Part shown: positions 36,070 through 46,487 of the stretch, piece after piece
How positions within the stretch are numbered: position 1 is the stretch's first letter
How the letters are laid out: each line of letters begins with the position of its first letter
Assembly: GCA_937146645.1 (NCBI GenBank)
Contig: CAKZRQ010000016.1
Span: 62,001 to 126,000 of the forward strand
Length of the DNA: 64,000 nucleotides
Direction: 5' to 3'
DNA from: an uncultured Cyclobacteriaceae bacterium
GTDB lineage: Bacteria > Bacteroidota > Bacteroidia > Cytophagales > Cyclobacteriaceae
Program-made: the position numbers and the translations under genes
The notes under the pieces: model-generated
Database searches by the model: none
The model's input: only the letters and a program-made list of their open reading frames with translations
What the model was told of the DNA's origin: nothing

Positions 36070-37416
36070 ATGCCAAGAGCAAAAGCCGATAAAGATCGGA
36101 AGATTTTCGTGCTGGATACCTCAGTAATCCTTTATGCACACAATTCCATAATGAACTTTGCAGAACATGACGTGGTCATCCCGATCACTGTCTTGGAAGA
36201 GCTGGACCAGTTCAAAAAAGGAAACGATAGTAAAAACTTTGAAGCCAGAGAGTTTATCCGACTTTTGGATAAACTATCCAAGGATCAGATGATTCATAAT
36301 TGGACACCTCTCAATGGGAAAACCAAGGGGAATTTCAGGGTGCTCATGAATCAGGAAAATAAGCTAAATGCTAATGAAGTCTTTGGTGAAGAAAAGAATG
36401 ATCATAAAATTCTGAATGCCGCTATCTATCTCAAGGAAAATGAGAAGAAGCGTAAAGTTATTCTGGTTTCAAAGGACATAAACCTCAGACTTAAAGCCAA
36501 GTCTCTGGACCTTTTAGCCGAGGATTACGAAACAGGCAAAATCAAAAACATCACCGAGCTCGAAAACACGGGTAAATATCATATGGATAATGTGGATCCT
36601 ACTCACATTAATACCCTATATGATGCTGGCTATGTGGAAGCCAAAGCTGTTTTGGGTACTAGAAAAAGAAAGGCGAATGCATTCTACATTCTCAAGAGTG
36701 ATAAGAATTCTGTGTTGAGTTTTTATAATCCAGATCAGAATGTCCTTGAACGAGTGGACAAGAGATTGGCCTATAATGTCAAGCCAAAGAATGCGGAGCA
36801 AGCCTTTGCTTTACACGCTGTGATGGATCCGAATATTAAACTTGTGACCATTCAGGGTGTAGCGGGAACTGGAAAAACGCTATTGGCTTTGGCGGGAGCC
36901 CTGGAACAAAGAAGAAATTATAAGCAGATTTTTCTTGCCAGGCCTGTCGTGCCATTGAGTAATAAGGATATCGGATACTTGCCTGGTGATATCAAGTCAA
37001 AGCTGAATCCGTATATGGAGCCGCTTTGGGATAACCTGAAATTCATCCAAAATCAATACAAGGAAACGGATAAGGAATACCAGCGAATTACTGATTTGGT
37101 GAATCAAGAGAAATTGGTGATTCAGCCTCTTGCATACATTCGTGGCCGTTCCCTTTCGAATATTTTCTTCATTGTAGATGAGGCTCAGAATTTAACACCT
37201 CATGAAATAAAGACTATTATCTCTCGAGCAGGTGAGAACACAAAGATTGTGTTTACAGGAGATGTATTCCAGATCGATACGCCTTATCTGGATAGCCAGA
37301 GTAATGGGATGTCTTATCTGATTGATCGAATTAAAGATCATCCACTTTATGCTCATATTAAATTAGAGAAAGGAGAGCGGTCGGAATTGGCTAATCTCGC
37401 CAATGAGTTACTGTAA
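36070..37416 (+). CDS. PIN-PhoH fusion protein (YlaK / PhoH2 type)
   Basis: 448 residues. The N-terminal PIN nuclease domain spans about 10-155 with acidic residues in KIFVLDTSVIL, VLEELDQFKKG and ILVSKDINLRLKAK. The PhoH P-loop ATPase domain spans about 240-448, with Walker A GVAGTGKT near 262-270 and Walker B FIVDEAQNLTPHE. This is the PhoH2 arrangement, reported elsewhere to act as an RNA helicase plus ribonuclease. A terminator follows directly. Confidence 0.9.
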   Translation: MPRAKADKDRKIFVLDTSVILYAHNSIMNFAEHDVVIPITVLEELDQFKKGNDSKNFEAREFIRLLDKLSKDQMIHNWTPLNGKTKGNFRVLMNQENKLNANEVFGEEKNDHKILNAAIYLKENEKKRKVILVSKDINLRLKAKSLDLLAEDYETGKIKNITELENTGKYHMDNVDPTHINTLYDAGYVEAKAVLGTRKRKANAFYILKSDKNSVLSFYNPDQNVLERVDKRLAYNVKPKNAEQAFALHAVMDPNIKLVTIQGVAGTGKTLLALAGALEQRRNYKQIFLARPVVPLSNKDIGYLPGDIKSKLNPYMEPLWDNLKFIQNQYKETDKEYQRITDLVNQEKLVIQPLAYIRGRSLSNIFFIVDEAQNLTPHEIKTIISRAGENTKIVFTGDVFQIDTPYLDSQSNGMSYLIDRIKDHPLYAHIKLEKGERSELANLANELL

Positions 37417-37434
37417 AGGAACCCACTTCAAATA

Positions 37435-37460
37435 AACCGCCCAGATTGAGCGGTTTTTTT
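37435..37460 (+). terminator. Intrinsic terminator after the PIN-PhoH gene
   Basis: AACCGC (37435-37440) pairs with GCGGTT (37450-37455) across a nine-base loop and is followed by a run of T. Confidence 0.8.
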
Positions 37461-37688
37461 ATGCCCTTTTTGCAACCAATTCTATCTGTTTTACATCTAA
37501 TCACTAAAGACAGCCGGAGAATTAGAATTTCCTTTGAAAAAATTGTCCAAAACTGACTTAAATGTGTTCGAAAGCGTACGCAATTTTTGGCATTATTTAG
37601 ATAAAAAATTGAAAATCAATAAGTTATAAAAACAGGCTCTCTTTTGGCATATATAGAAATACCGAAAGGAACTAAACCAACTATTACA

Positions 37689-37913
37689 ATGAAAACGATA
37701 CTGTTAACACAAAAAAGCATTTGCGCCTTTCTCGGCCTAGTGATGGCAATGACTATCGTTTGGAAGGCAAACATTAGAATGCAAGAAATTAAATCCGAAA
37801 GGATGACAGCCAGAATCGAGAAAACTAAACCAACTATTTCGATTCTACCGGTTCAAGCCAGCACATACATGCGCTTTGAAGAAATTTGCGGTGAAGAAGA
37901 TATTACCGCGTAA
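37689..37913 (+). CDS. Small hypothetical single-pass membrane protein
   Basis: 74 residues from the ATG at 37689; a TTG at 37644 is in frame but less likely. A hydrophobic helix at about 9-27 (SICAFLGLVMAMTIVWKA) is followed by a basic stretch (KSERMTARIEKTKP) and a short acidic tail. The gene stands alone between two terminators with about 270 bases of upstream sequence, an isolated position that suggests a real transcript. I do not recognise it. Confidence 0.55.
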   Translation: MKTILLTQKSICAFLGLVMAMTIVWKANIRMQEIKSERMTARIEKTKPTISILPVQASTYMRFEEICGEEDITA

Positions 37914-37958
37914 AACACTCGTAAGGGTTAATTTGGTTGATTGTTTGGATAACTAAAT

Positions 37959-37982
37959 AGGCGGGATTTTTCCCGCCTTTTT
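37959..37982. terminator. Intrinsic terminator between the small membrane protein and the LytTR regulator
   Basis: AGGCGGGA (37959-37966) and TCCCGCCT (37971-37978) form an eight-pair stem with a four-T loop and a T run downstream. It suits the plus-strand small gene best and could also serve the convergent regulator gene. Confidence 0.85.
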
Positions 37983-37987
37983 GTTTT

Positions 37988-38743
37988 CTAACTTTCCGTA
38001 ATTGTATTCAATTTCGCTAAGAAGCTATTATAGTACTGTCTACCCACCTGGACCACCGAGCCTTGACTCATAGTAATCTCTTTTGTGGTGAAGTTCTCAA
38101 TCTGGGTGAGATTAACGATATAGGATTTTTGCACCCTTAGAAAAAGATGAGAAGGAAGGATTTCTTCAATTTCCTTCATCGACTTTCTGATACTATATTC
38201 CCGATTTCTGGTAAAAATACTTACCATGTTTCCATTAGCTTCCACGTAGTAGATTTCCTCGTAAGGAACCTTCTCAAATGCGTTGTCTGCCTTGATGAAT
38301 ACTGCATCTGTTACTAAATATGGAGATTCAGGAGCACTAGTAGTGCTAGCGGATTCCATCACTGGCTTTGTTCGCTTATTGTAAAGGACGATCTCCACAA
38401 TGGCGTGGATGTCATTCGTGTTAAATGGCTTTACAATGAAACCAGCAGGATTGATTCTCTTTGCTCGCTCGATGATGGTTGGATCACTATAGGAAGTGAC
38501 ATAAACCAATGGTGCATCAACCATTTGTTTGACGATCTCACCAAGCTCAATTCCATCCTTATCCCCCTTCAGTTTGATATCCATGAATATCAAATCTGGA
38601 CGATACTTCTTAATAACCTTTATACACTGGTTGGCTGAATTTGCGATGTCAATGTTGACATAGCCAAGAAGTTCGAGGATTTCCTGAATATTCTCTGCAA
38701 TACTTATTTCGTCTTCGACGATTAAGATCCGCTCTTCTTTCAT
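37988..38743 (-). CDS. LytTR-family response regulator
   Basis: 251 residues. The receiver domain (about 1-120) has acidic pocket E10/D11/E12, phospho-acceptor D55 in LIFMDIKL and a VKPFN lysine. After a serine/threonine-rich linker, a LytTR DNA-binding domain follows (about 150-248: DNAFEKVPYEEIYYVEANG, LFLRVQKSYIVNLTQIE). No kinase gene is adjacent, so it may answer an orphan or distant sensor. The receiver is of the type with a longer D-to-T spacing (KGDKDGIELGE) often seen with multi-sensor kinases. Confidence 0.88.
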   Translation of the reverse strand: MKEERILIVEDEISIAENIQEILELLGYVNIDIANSANQCIKVIKKYRPDLIFMDIKLKGDKDGIELGEIVKQMVDAPLVYVTSYSDPTIIERAKRINPAGFIVKPFNTNDIHAIVEIVLYNKRTKPVMESASTTSAPESPYLVTDAVFIKADNAFEKVPYEEIYYVEANGNMVSIFTRNREYSIRKSMKEIEEILPSHLFLRVQKSYIVNLTQIENFTTKEITMSQGSVVQVGRQYYNSFLAKLNTITES

Positions 38744-38864
38744 AATTAAATCAAGACGGGTGGTAAGGGTGTTTTTTTATCTAATGAGTCATCAAATTTA
38801 TAGACTCATACCACAAGTAAAGAAATAATTTTCAGAAACCAAATGCTTTTTTGTGCATATGAAA

Positions 38865-39599
38865 TTAAAGGCTCATCATTTCCTTGAACCTCGCTGCCTG
38901 CCTTCTACTGACCTCGATTCTGTCTCCTCCTTTAAGGGTTACCACTAAGCCACCATTGAACCAGGGCTCGATTCCTTCTACCCATCCAAGATTGATGATA
39001 TGCTTTCTACTGGCCCTAAAAAATGACTTTTCATCCAGTCTTTCATCCAAAGCATTCAAAGATTTATGAATCATAGGCTTTACATTATCAAAGTAGACTT
39101 TGATGTAATTTCCGTCTGACTCGAAGAGCCGCACATTAGCTAATTTCACGAACCAGCAGCGATCTCCATCCTTCACAAAAACCTGATCATTCAGCGTTAA
39201 CTTTTTCTGTGGAGAAGGATCTTCTACCGCGTCTTCTTTTTGAGCAGCCTCTATCTTTTTGATAAGCTTATTGATCGCCTCTTCCAGTCTTTTCGGCTCG
39301 ATGGGCTTCAATAAATAATCGAGAGCATTTACCTGAAAGGCCTTAAGAGCATACTCATCATAAGCCGTAGTGAATATTACATGTGGAACAGAGTCCAGCT
39401 CTTCCAGAAGTTCAAATCCAGTCTTTTCAGGCATTTGAATGTCTAGAAAAATCACATCTGGTTTAAGCTCTTTAATTTTTTCTTGTGCATCGTCTGCATT
39501 CACTGCTTCCCCCACTATCTCCACGGTCTCCAGCTGATTCAGCAGTGTGGTTAACTCTTTTCTCGCCAGTCTTTCGTCGTCGATTACAATAGCTCTCAT
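38865..39599 (-). CDS. LytTR-family response regulator, partner of the adjacent kinase
   Basis: 244 residues: a receiver domain with D7/D8 and phospho-acceptor D53 in VIFLDIQMPEKTG, and a LytTR domain from about 140 (FVKDGDRCWFVKLANVRLFESDG, FRASRKHIINLGWVE). It is encoded directly after, and overlaps by four bases, the LytS-like kinase gene, the usual AlgR/YpdB-type pair. Confidence 0.9.
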   Translation of the reverse strand: MRAIVIDDERLARKELTTLLNQLETVEIVGEAVNADDAQEKIKELKPDVIFLDIQMPEKTGFELLEELDSVPHVIFTTAYDEYALKAFQVNALDYLLKPIEPKRLEEAINKLIKKIEAAQKEDAVEDPSPQKKLTLNDQVFVKDGDRCWFVKLANVRLFESDGNYIKVYFDNVKPMIHKSLNALDERLDEKSFFRASRKHIINLGWVEGIEPWFNGGLVVTLKGGDRIEVSRRQAARFKEMMSL

Positions 39600-40663
39600 G
39601 AATATTTATTTTGTTGGGATGATTTTATTCGTTTGGGTATTTTGATTTCGGTGACCACTTGCTCCTCTCCCGTATCGAATATACGAAAGGTAGCATTTTC
39701 TCCATAAATTAGTTTGAGACGTTCCACCGTATTGCTCAAACCATGACCTTTCTCTCCTTTTACCTGGAGGTTTGGTTCATTTTCTAAAACCCCGGTATTT
39801 TTCACTTGCATATAAAGCTCGTCACCGACTCCCTCTTTGCACTTAATTTCTATCAGTCCACCACGAACTAAGTTCGAAATTCCATGCTTGATTGCATTCT
39901 CTACAATGGTCTGAAGCATCATAGGAGGCACTTTATAATCATAGGCCTCATCTTCAATATCATAGACTACATTCAACCTTTCCTCAAACCTGATGGATTC
40001 TAACGATAGATAGTCCTTCACCGTGTTTAATTCATCTTCGAAGTTGATTGTTTGGTTTTTATCCATCATCAAAGAGAACCTGAGCATATTTGAGATTCTA
40101 GTGATGGCATTTTTGGCTTTTACAGGGTCTTCATCCACCAGAGCTCTTACGCTATTCAGCGCATTAAAAATGAAATGAGGATTCAGTTGACTTTTTAAGT
40201 GGTTTAGCCTGATTTCATTGATTCGGGCCTCATACTTCAATGAGGTGTTATAATTATCCAAAAAGTGGAATAGGAAATAAACCAGGCACCAAAGTGCATA
40301 GAATAGAAAGCTTTCAAAGAGACTCGCTAAAATGATAAGAATCTGAAAATCTTCTTCCAGGTCAAGTGTTCCAAAAGCTACTGAAATAAGAATTTGGGCT
40401 ACAAAGTTCACAAAACTGAGCCCAAGAATAGACAGTAATGTCAGTCCTAGAAGTTTTGGAAATGTAAGTTTGAACCAGTCATAGGTTTTGATTACATACC
40501 TTAAACCGTGAGTTGAGATTAGATTGAATAATGCCAATACCACAAGGGCCCAAAGCTCAACAGAGGTGATACCACTGGATAGAGTACCGAAGGAGATTTT
40601 GACGAAGGCATAAGCGCCCCAGCCCAAAATCTGCAATATCCAATACAGTCTGATTCTATTCAT
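39596..40663 (-). CDS. LytS/YehU-type sensor histidine kinase
   Basis: 355 residues. Four membrane helices fill residues of about 8-140 with no large extracytoplasmic domain. The His_kinase domain carries LKSQLNPHFIFNALN with phospho-acceptor H163, followed by an HATPase_c domain (MMLQTIVENAIKHGI as N box, GHGLSNTVERL as G box). Its stop overlaps the start of the LytTR regulator. The signal is unknown. Confidence 0.9.
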   Translation of the reverse strand: MNRIRLYWILQILGWGAYAFVKISFGTLSSGITSVELWALVVLALFNLISTHGLRYVIKTYDWFKLTFPKLLGLTLLSILGLSFVNFVAQILISVAFGTLDLEEDFQILIILASLFESFLFYALWCLVYFLFHFLDNYNTSLKYEARINEIRLNHLKSQLNPHFIFNALNSVRALVDEDPVKAKNAITRISNMLRFSLMMDKNQTINFEDELNTVKDYLSLESIRFEERLNVVYDIEDEAYDYKVPPMMLQTIVENAIKHGISNLVRGGLIEIKCKEGVGDELYMQVKNTGVLENEPNLQVKGEKGHGLSNTVERLKLIYGENATFRIFDTGEEQVVTEIKIPKRIKSSQQNKYS

Positions 40664-40731
40664 CTAAATCAAAGATAAATATCCTTCACACTTGTGTCGG
40701 GATATTTTGATAAGTGGGAAATAGTTGAAAA

Positions 40732-43563
40732 CTAGGCCTCAAGTTCCATTTTAAGGAACCTTCCAGTATGGCTTTTTGGGGTTTTAGCGACTTTTTCCGG
40801 AGTCCCTTGTACGATGATGTTTCCGCCCAGGTCACCGCCTTCAAGGCCTAAGTCCACTAAATGATCAGCCATTTTAATGATGTCAAGATTGTGCTCGATG
40901 ATCAGAACGGTATTTCCTTTGTCCACTAGGCGATTTACCACCAACATAAGTAATTCGATATCCTGGAAATGCAGACCCGTTGTGGGTTCGTCCAGAATGT
41001 AGAACGTCTTTCCTGTATCTTTTTTGGAAAGCTCCGTAGCCAATTTTACTCGCTGAGCTTCTCCTCCTGAAAGAGTAGTGGCGTGTTGGCCAAGGGTAAT
41101 GTATCCCAGACCCACATCATTAAGTGTTTTGATTTTCCGTAGAATCTTGGGCTGATTTTCGAAAAATTCAACGGCCTGCTCCACGGTCATGTCCAAAACA
41201 TCAGAAATAGATTTTCCTTTGAAGCGAACTTCTAAAGTCTCCCGATTATACCGCTTTCCTTTACAGGTTTCACAAGGAATATGCACATCCGGCAGAAAAT
41301 CCATCTCGATTAATTTCATTCCGGCACCCTCGCAATCTTCACACCGCCCACCTTTCACATTAAAGGAGAAACGACCGGGTTTATACCCTCTGATCTTTGC
41401 TTCGGGTAGCTCTGCAAACAAAGTCCTGATGTCTGAGAAAACCCCCGTATAAGTTGCTGGATTTGATCTTGGAGTTCTCCCAATAGGAGATTGATCTACT
41501 TCGATCACTTTATCCAAAGCTTCCAGTCCCGTGATCTTTTCATAGGGCATTGGATCCTTCTTGGATCGATAAAATCTCTGATTTAGGATTGGATAGAGCG
41601 TTTCATGAATCAGAGTACTCTTCCCGCTTCCAGACACCCCGGTTACACAAATCAAGGTTCCGAGAGGAACTTCAAGGTTTACCTTTTTAAGGTTGTTGCC
41701 AGAGGCGCCGCTAAGCTTTATGGATTGACCCTTCCCCTTTCTTCTGGCCTTGGGAACTTTCATTCCGAGGCTTCCTTTTAGGTAGTTTGCGGTAACACCG
41801 TCCTGATCAAGAATTTGCTGTGGATTTCCAGCGGCCACTACATGACCACCATGTCTACCAGCTCCTGGACCAAGGTCCAAAACATAATCTGCGGCAAGCA
41901 TCATGTCTTTGTCATGTTCTACCACCAAAACTGAATTGCCGAGGTCACGAAGCCTTTGCAAAGCTTGAATCAGCTTTTCATTGTCTCTTTGATGAAGTCC
42001 AATGGATGGCTCATCCAAAATATATAAAACCCCAACGAGCTGAGTACCGATTTGAGTGGCAAGCCTGATTCGCTGCGCTTCTCCTCCCGATAGAGTCCTG
42101 AGAGGTCGGTTTAAAGTCAGATAATCTAAACCGATGTCTAATAGGAATCCTATTCTCTTTCGGATCTCCTTGAGAACCTCCTCAGCGATGATTTTCTGCT
42201 TATCATCTAATCGGTCTTCCAGATTTTCAAACCACTTGCCTAAGCTTCGAATATCCATTTCGGCAAGTTGCCCGATATGGGTGTTGTCGATTTTTATGTG
42301 AAGCGATTCCTTCTTCAGCCTATAGCCATTGCATTCAGGGCAAATCTGCTTGGTGGTGAATTCCTGAACCCAATCTCGAATTTTATCCGAGCTTCCTTCC
42401 TGATACTTCTGAAGAAAATTGATGATTCCTTCAAAAGTGGTGTGCCATTTAGTCCCTGGGTGTTTCACCGAATCCACGGCTACTTCCACTTTGTCTCCAT
42501 GCAATAAAATATCTATCACATTTTCAGGAAGCTTTTCGATAGGAGTGCTAATTGAACACTTATAGTGCTTAAGAATGGCTTCGATTTTCTTAAATATCCA
42601 GATATCCCTGTATTCCCCTAATGGTGCGATTCCACCACGAGTGATACTCAGTTTGGGGTCTGGAATGATATTTTCTCTCCTGATCTCTTCGATATGTCCG
42701 AGGCCATTGCACTTTGGACAAGCTCCATAGGGACTATTAAAAGAGAAGGAGTTCGGAGCAGGTTCGTCATAGGAAAGACCAGTCTCTGGGTCCATCAGAT
42801 ATTTTGAAAAATGATGAATTTCACCTTCCTCATCACGGATCATCATCACTCCCTTGCCATGTTGAAGAGCCGATTTTAGAGATTGACTGATTCGGTATCT
42901 ATCCTCCTCATCGGCCACGATTCGATCGATGACTATTTCAATATCATGGATTTTATACCGATCTACCTGCATTTTCGGAACTATATCCATCACTACTCCA
43001 TCCACCCTAATTTTGGAGAAGCCCATTTTTCGAACTTGCTCGAATAATTCCCGATAATGTCCTTTACGGCCTTTGACTACTGGTGCCAAAACATAGAGTT
43101 TCTTCCCAGCAAAATTTGAAAAGAGTAGCTCCACAATTTGATCCTCCGTCTGTCGGATCATTTTTTTACCTGTCTTATAGGAATATGCCACTCCAGCTCT
43201 TGCGAATAGCAAACGCATGAAATCATAGATTTCGGTGACCGTTCCGACCGTTGATCTTGGATTTCGTGAAGTGGTTTTTTGCTCAATCGCGATAACGGGT
43301 GAGAGACCATTGATTTTATCCACCTCAGGTCGTTCCATTCCTCCTAAAAATGATCTCGCATAAGCCGAGAAAGATTCCATGTATCTTCTTTGGCCCTCGG
43401 CATAAATGGTATCAAAGGCTAATGAGCTTTTCCCACTGCCACTGAGACCGGTTACCACCACCAGCTTATTCCTTGGGATTCGAAGATCCAGGTTCTTAAG
43501 ATTGTGCTCCCGAGCACCAAAAATTTCAATAAATTCTTCTTGAGAAGAAGAGATTTGGGTCAT
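40732..43563 (-). CDS. uvrA: UvrABC excinuclease subunit A
   Basis: 943 residues, full length. UvrA is the damage-sensing ATPase of nucleotide excision repair. Two ABC modules are visible: Walker [13 protein letters not shown] near 38-49 and [10 protein letters not shown] near 645, each with an ABC signature ([24 protein letters not shown]) and Walker B ([20 protein letters not shown]). Zinc-binding cysteine pairs are present (CPKCNGLGH and later CEDCEGAG ... [10 protein letters not shown]). It stands alone, followed at 69 bases upstream by the kinase gene on the same strand. Confidence 0.97.
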   Translation of the reverse strand: MTQISSSQEEFIEIFGAREHNLKNLDLRIPRNKLVVVTGLSGSGKSSLAFDTIYAEGQRRYMESFSAYARSFLGGMERPEVDKINGLSPVIAIEQKTTSRNPRSTVGTVTEIYDFMRLLFARAGVAYSYKTGKKMIRQTEDQIVELLFSNFAGKKLYVLAPVVKGRKGHYRELFEQVRKMGFSKIRVDGVVMDIVPKMQVDRYKIHDIEIVIDRIVADEEDRYRISQSLKSALQHGKGVMMIRDEEGEIHHFSKYLMDPETGLSYDEPAPNSFSFNSPYGACPKCNGLGHIEEIRRENIIPDPKLSITRGGIAPLGEYRDIWIFKKIEAILKHYKCSISTPIEKLPENVIDILLHGDKVEVAVDSVKHPGTKWHTTFEGIINFLQKYQEGSSDKIRDWVQEFTTKQICPECNGYRLKKESLHIKIDNTHIGQLAEMDIRSLGKWFENLEDRLDDKQKIIAEEVLKEIRKRIGFLLDIGLDYLTLNRPLRTLSGGEAQRIRLATQIGTQLVGVLYILDEPSIGLHQRDNEKLIQALQRLRDLGNSVLVVEHDKDMMLAADYVLDLGPGAGRHGGHVVAAGNPQQILDQDGVTANYLKGSLGMKVPKARRKGKGQSIKLSGASGNNLKKVNLEVPLGTLICVTGVSGSGKSTLIHETLYPILNQRFYRSKKDPMPYEKITGLEALDKVIEVDQSPIGRTPRSNPATYTGVFSDIRTLFAELPEAKIRGYKPGRFSFNVKGGRCEDCEGAGMKLIEMDFLPDVHIPCETCKGKRYNRETLEVRFKGKSISDVLDMTVEQAVEFFENQPKILRKIKTLNDVGLGYITLGQHATTLSGGEAQRVKLATELSKKDTGKTFYILDEPTTGLHFQDIELLMLVVNRLVDKGNTVLIIEHNLDIIKMADHLVDLGLEGGDLGGNIIVQGTPEKVAKTPKSHTGRFLKMELEA

Positions 43564-43687
43564 AGGTACGGTGAATAATAATCCGCGAAGTTACAAAATA
43601 TTCAGGCCAAGAGCGACCAAAATACAAAGAGAGTAACCGGAATTACCGTCGATTGGTTTGGTACTTTTCAAACTCAGCTTTGGGTGT

Positions 43688-45313
43688 CTATTTCAGTGAA
43701 ACTGTTTTGGGCCAGCCGGCAAATTGAACAGCATCCTGCTGAGTCACATCGGAGTATCTGGGCCAGCATTCGAATGTCACTTCGTCGGTTTCAGTATGAA
43801 ATCTAATCAGTCCATATCCCGATCCATTAGAGTCAGAATCTGGATTTGCATAGGCATGCATGGTGATTTTATTATTGAATCCATCCAGGTATTGCCCTGT
43901 CCAGGGCAAAGCATCATTCGAATTCTTCCCTGGTTTTTCATCTTCAGGCCACCACCATCTGCTGTAGTAATTATTTACGATGGCCGGAACCACAAAAGCC
44001 CATGGGCCATCGTCAAATTCATTGATTCCATGTTGGATGATGGTAGCTAGATGCTGATCACCCGCGATATGAACCGCTCCTGCCGCTTGGATTCTTTCCA
44101 AGGCCTTCTGCCTTCCTGTCTGGGGCCAGCCGTTGGAATCTAAATCTGCATGAAGACGATTTTCCTGGCTACCGTGCAAATGCGCTCCTCCACAAAAGCC
44201 AGTCTGAGAGAGGACGGCTTTCATTTTGTCTTGATTTTGATCAGCCCAGGCGTCTAAGAAATTCAGCTGTCGGTCGCCCAGTAGCGTCAATTCTTCTAAA
44301 TCAATGCTTTCGGGATCATAATTTGGGTCATTGATGTGGTCTGGTCTTGGACCTGCCTGTGGGATTTTGTTCCTCGGCCCAGATTTGAATTTACGATCCT
44401 CAATTATGGCGAAGTCCACATCACCTATTGTCAAACTTGTGAAATAAACACCAATTCCTTGCTCTATGGGTGTAGGATCATATGGATCTGGGAGATGGGC
44501 TGTTTGTGCTCTTTCGACCATCTTCACATACTCGGGATGATAAAAATATCCTCCATCAGCCCCATCTACAATGGGAGCCTGGATTCCGTTTTCTCCCCAT
44601 AAATTCCCCTGACCTATGTCATGATCATCCGGTATGGTTACCGCTGGGCGATTTCTGAAGGTTTCTCGGAATTGCATTCCAAATTTCAGCCAGGCAGCTG
44701 TATGCTCTGTGTGATCATAAGATTGATCACCCGCAAAAAAGATGAGATCAGGATCTTGATGATTTATATTTCGAACATAATTTTCTCGTCCTCCGCGATC
44801 CTTATTGCTATTGCATGATGTGGCAGCAATTGATATTTCCTCCTTTCCGATAGGGTCTTTCCTAATCAACCCCTCATATGAGGCCTCATCTCCATGGCGC
44901 AATCTATATTTTATATCCTTCGAGGTGTCCCAGCTTTCCACTCTGAAAAGTGCAGACCAGCCCAGGTCATTCACTTTTTGGCTTTGCATCTCTTTCCAGC
45001 TTCCACCTTCTTCGATCTCAAAAGTCACTTCTCGACTTTCATCAGGATAGAGAGGGAAGAGTTGAGCGGAGAGTTTCAAGGTCTCATTTGAAACTGTATA
45101 GATTCCAAATGCAATCACCTCTTCTCGTGGCACTTTCATATCGATGATTGGGCTTGGTCCTCGATTCCACCAGTCATTGGTGGCTAGCGTATCTAACCCT
45201 TCGAAGGGAGCAATTACCGGAGGGTCAAGAGTTTCTTTCTTTTCTGGGCTTTCACAAGAAAGATAGAGTGAAAACGATAGGAGGGCTATGTAACCGAAAA
45301 AGCGAAATTTCAT
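43688..45313 (-). CDS. PhoD-like metallophosphatase, lipoprotein
   Basis: 541 residues from the ATG at 45313, chosen over 45358 because it begins a lipoprotein signal (LLSFSLYLSC). After an N-terminal beta-sandwich the metallophosphatase core shows AATSCNSNKDRGG, LIFFAGDQSYDH, TIPDDHDIGQGNLWG and VHIAGDQHLATI, the metal-binding blocks of the PhoD/alkaline phosphatase D family. It probably hydrolyses phosphodiesters or monoesters outside the cytoplasm. Substrate unproven. Confidence 0.85.
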   Translation of the reverse strand: MKFRFFGYIALLSFSLYLSCESPEKKETLDPPVIAPFEGLDTLATNDWWNRGPSPIIDMKVPREEVIAFGIYTVSNETLKLSAQLFPLYPDESREVTFEIEEGGSWKEMQSQKVNDLGWSALFRVESWDTSKDIKYRLRHGDEASYEGLIRKDPIGKEEISIAATSCNSNKDRGGRENYVRNINHQDPDLIFFAGDQSYDHTEHTAAWLKFGMQFRETFRNRPAVTIPDDHDIGQGNLWGENGIQAPIVDGADGGYFYHPEYVKMVERAQTAHLPDPYDPTPIEQGIGVYFTSLTIGDVDFAIIEDRKFKSGPRNKIPQAGPRPDHINDPNYDPESIDLEELTLLGDRQLNFLDAWADQNQDKMKAVLSQTGFCGGAHLHGSQENRLHADLDSNGWPQTGRQKALERIQAAGAVHIAGDQHLATIIQHGINEFDDGPWAFVVPAIVNNYYSRWWWPEDEKPGKNSNDALPWTGQYLDGFNNKITMHAYANPDSDSNGSGYGLIRFHTETDEVTFECWPRYSDVTQQDAVQFAGWPKTVSLK

Positions 45314-45365
45314 AAAGCTGGATTTTCTTGAATATAAGTATCCCCAGCCTTGCTTCAAATGGATT

Positions 45366-46421
45366 TTATGCGATTCTCAATTGCCCAGATTCAAGCTCCA
45401 GAAGTCGCTGTTTCCTCCATAGTCCGCCAGCATAACCAGTGAGCTGCCCATCAGATCCTACCACTCTGTGGCAAGGGATTACAATTGCAATTCGATTCAT
45501 TCCATTGGCTCTGGCCACAGCCCGAACGGCCTCGGCATTTCCCAGAGCTACTGCTTGAGCTTTGTAAGATCGGGTTTGTCCGAACTTAATGTTTTGTAGC
45601 TCCTGCCAAACTTGAACTTGGAAGTCGGTCCCAGGAGTTAGCAGAGGAATGGAAAATTCTTTTCGCGAACCACCGAAATACTCCGCTAATTCTTGCCTAA
45701 GCTTTGGAAAATGCGGATTCTCACCTTGTACAATGGTAGAATTAAGTCTTTTAGCCAAATCTTTTAGTTCCGTTTCGAGCATTTTCCGATCTGAGAATTC
45801 TAAAAGACAAATACCATCTTTCACACCACATGCAATCATGGTTCCCAGAGGGGTTTCAATTCGGGTTAAATCAATAATCCCAGCATTTTTACTCTCGGAA
45901 GGGGAGAAACCAAAGACCTTTTTGAAAGAATCTGAAAACCCACTCAAGGAGTCAAAGCCACTATCAAACGCAACCTCGGTTACTTTTTCTCCATTGGAGA
46001 TTTTCTTAAATGCGTTGTTGATCTTATTCATTCTTTGATAGGCGTGAAATGTGATTCCATGATTCTTTAAAAACCAGCGGCGAATTCTTGCCGGATCGAG
46101 TCCTCTCTCCCTTAAGTGAAAATCCTTCAGTTTTAGACTCGGATCACTATTTAACTCGAGAATCAAGCTTTGAATCTCCCTTGGAGTTTCGCCTTTTTTC
46201 TCAAGGGGCTTGCAGACTTTACATGGTCGATAACCTTTGAGTATGGCGGTCTTGCTATCATCAAAAAACTCGACATTTTCTGGCTTCGGTTTTCTTGCCG
46301 TACAACTTGGTCTGCAGAAGATTCCAGTGGTTTTAACGCAGGTATAGAAGACTTCATCAAAAGTCTCATCCTTTGCGAGAATCGCAGCATATTTCTGATT
46401 GAAGGAAAGATTCATGTCCAC
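45366..46421 (-). CDS. ada: Bifunctional Ada: methylphosphotriester/O6-methylguanine methyltransferase and regulator
   Basis: 351 residues. The N-terminal Ada zinc domain has cysteines C36, C40, C67 and C70, matching the spacing of E. coli Ada (38, 42, 69, 72). An AraC-type helix-turn-helix follows (about 90-185: VTEVAFDSGFDSLSGFSDSFKKVFG). The C-terminal methyltransferase has the active-site PCHRV motif with C317. The protein removes alkyl groups from DNA irreversibly and, when methylated, activates the alkylation-damage response. Full length and apparently intact. Confidence 0.95.
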   Translation of the reverse strand: MDMNLSFNQKYAAILAKDETFDEVFYTCVKTTGIFCRPSCTARKPKPENVEFFDDSKTAILKGYRPCKVCKPLEKKGETPREIQSLILELNSDPSLKLKDFHLRERGLDPARIRRWFLKNHGITFHAYQRMNKINNAFKKISNGEKVTEVAFDSGFDSLSGFSDSFKKVFGFSPSESKNAGIIDLTRIETPLGTMIACGVKDGICLLEFSDRKMLETELKDLAKRLNSTIVQGENPHFPKLRQELAEYFGGSRKEFSIPLLTPGTDFQVQVWQELQNIKFGQTRSYKAQAVALGNAEAVRAVARANGMNRIAIVIPCHRVVGSDGQLTGYAGGLWRKQRLLELESGQLRIA

Positions 46422-46487
46422 AAGATAGAACCTCCATCAAGATAGCTACAACCGAAAAATGAACAAGCAATTTTGGAAAACTAACTC

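Noticed and set aside
37574..37581. GCGTACGC palindrome upstream of the small membrane protein
   Set aside because: Only eight bases long and expected by chance in a region this size.
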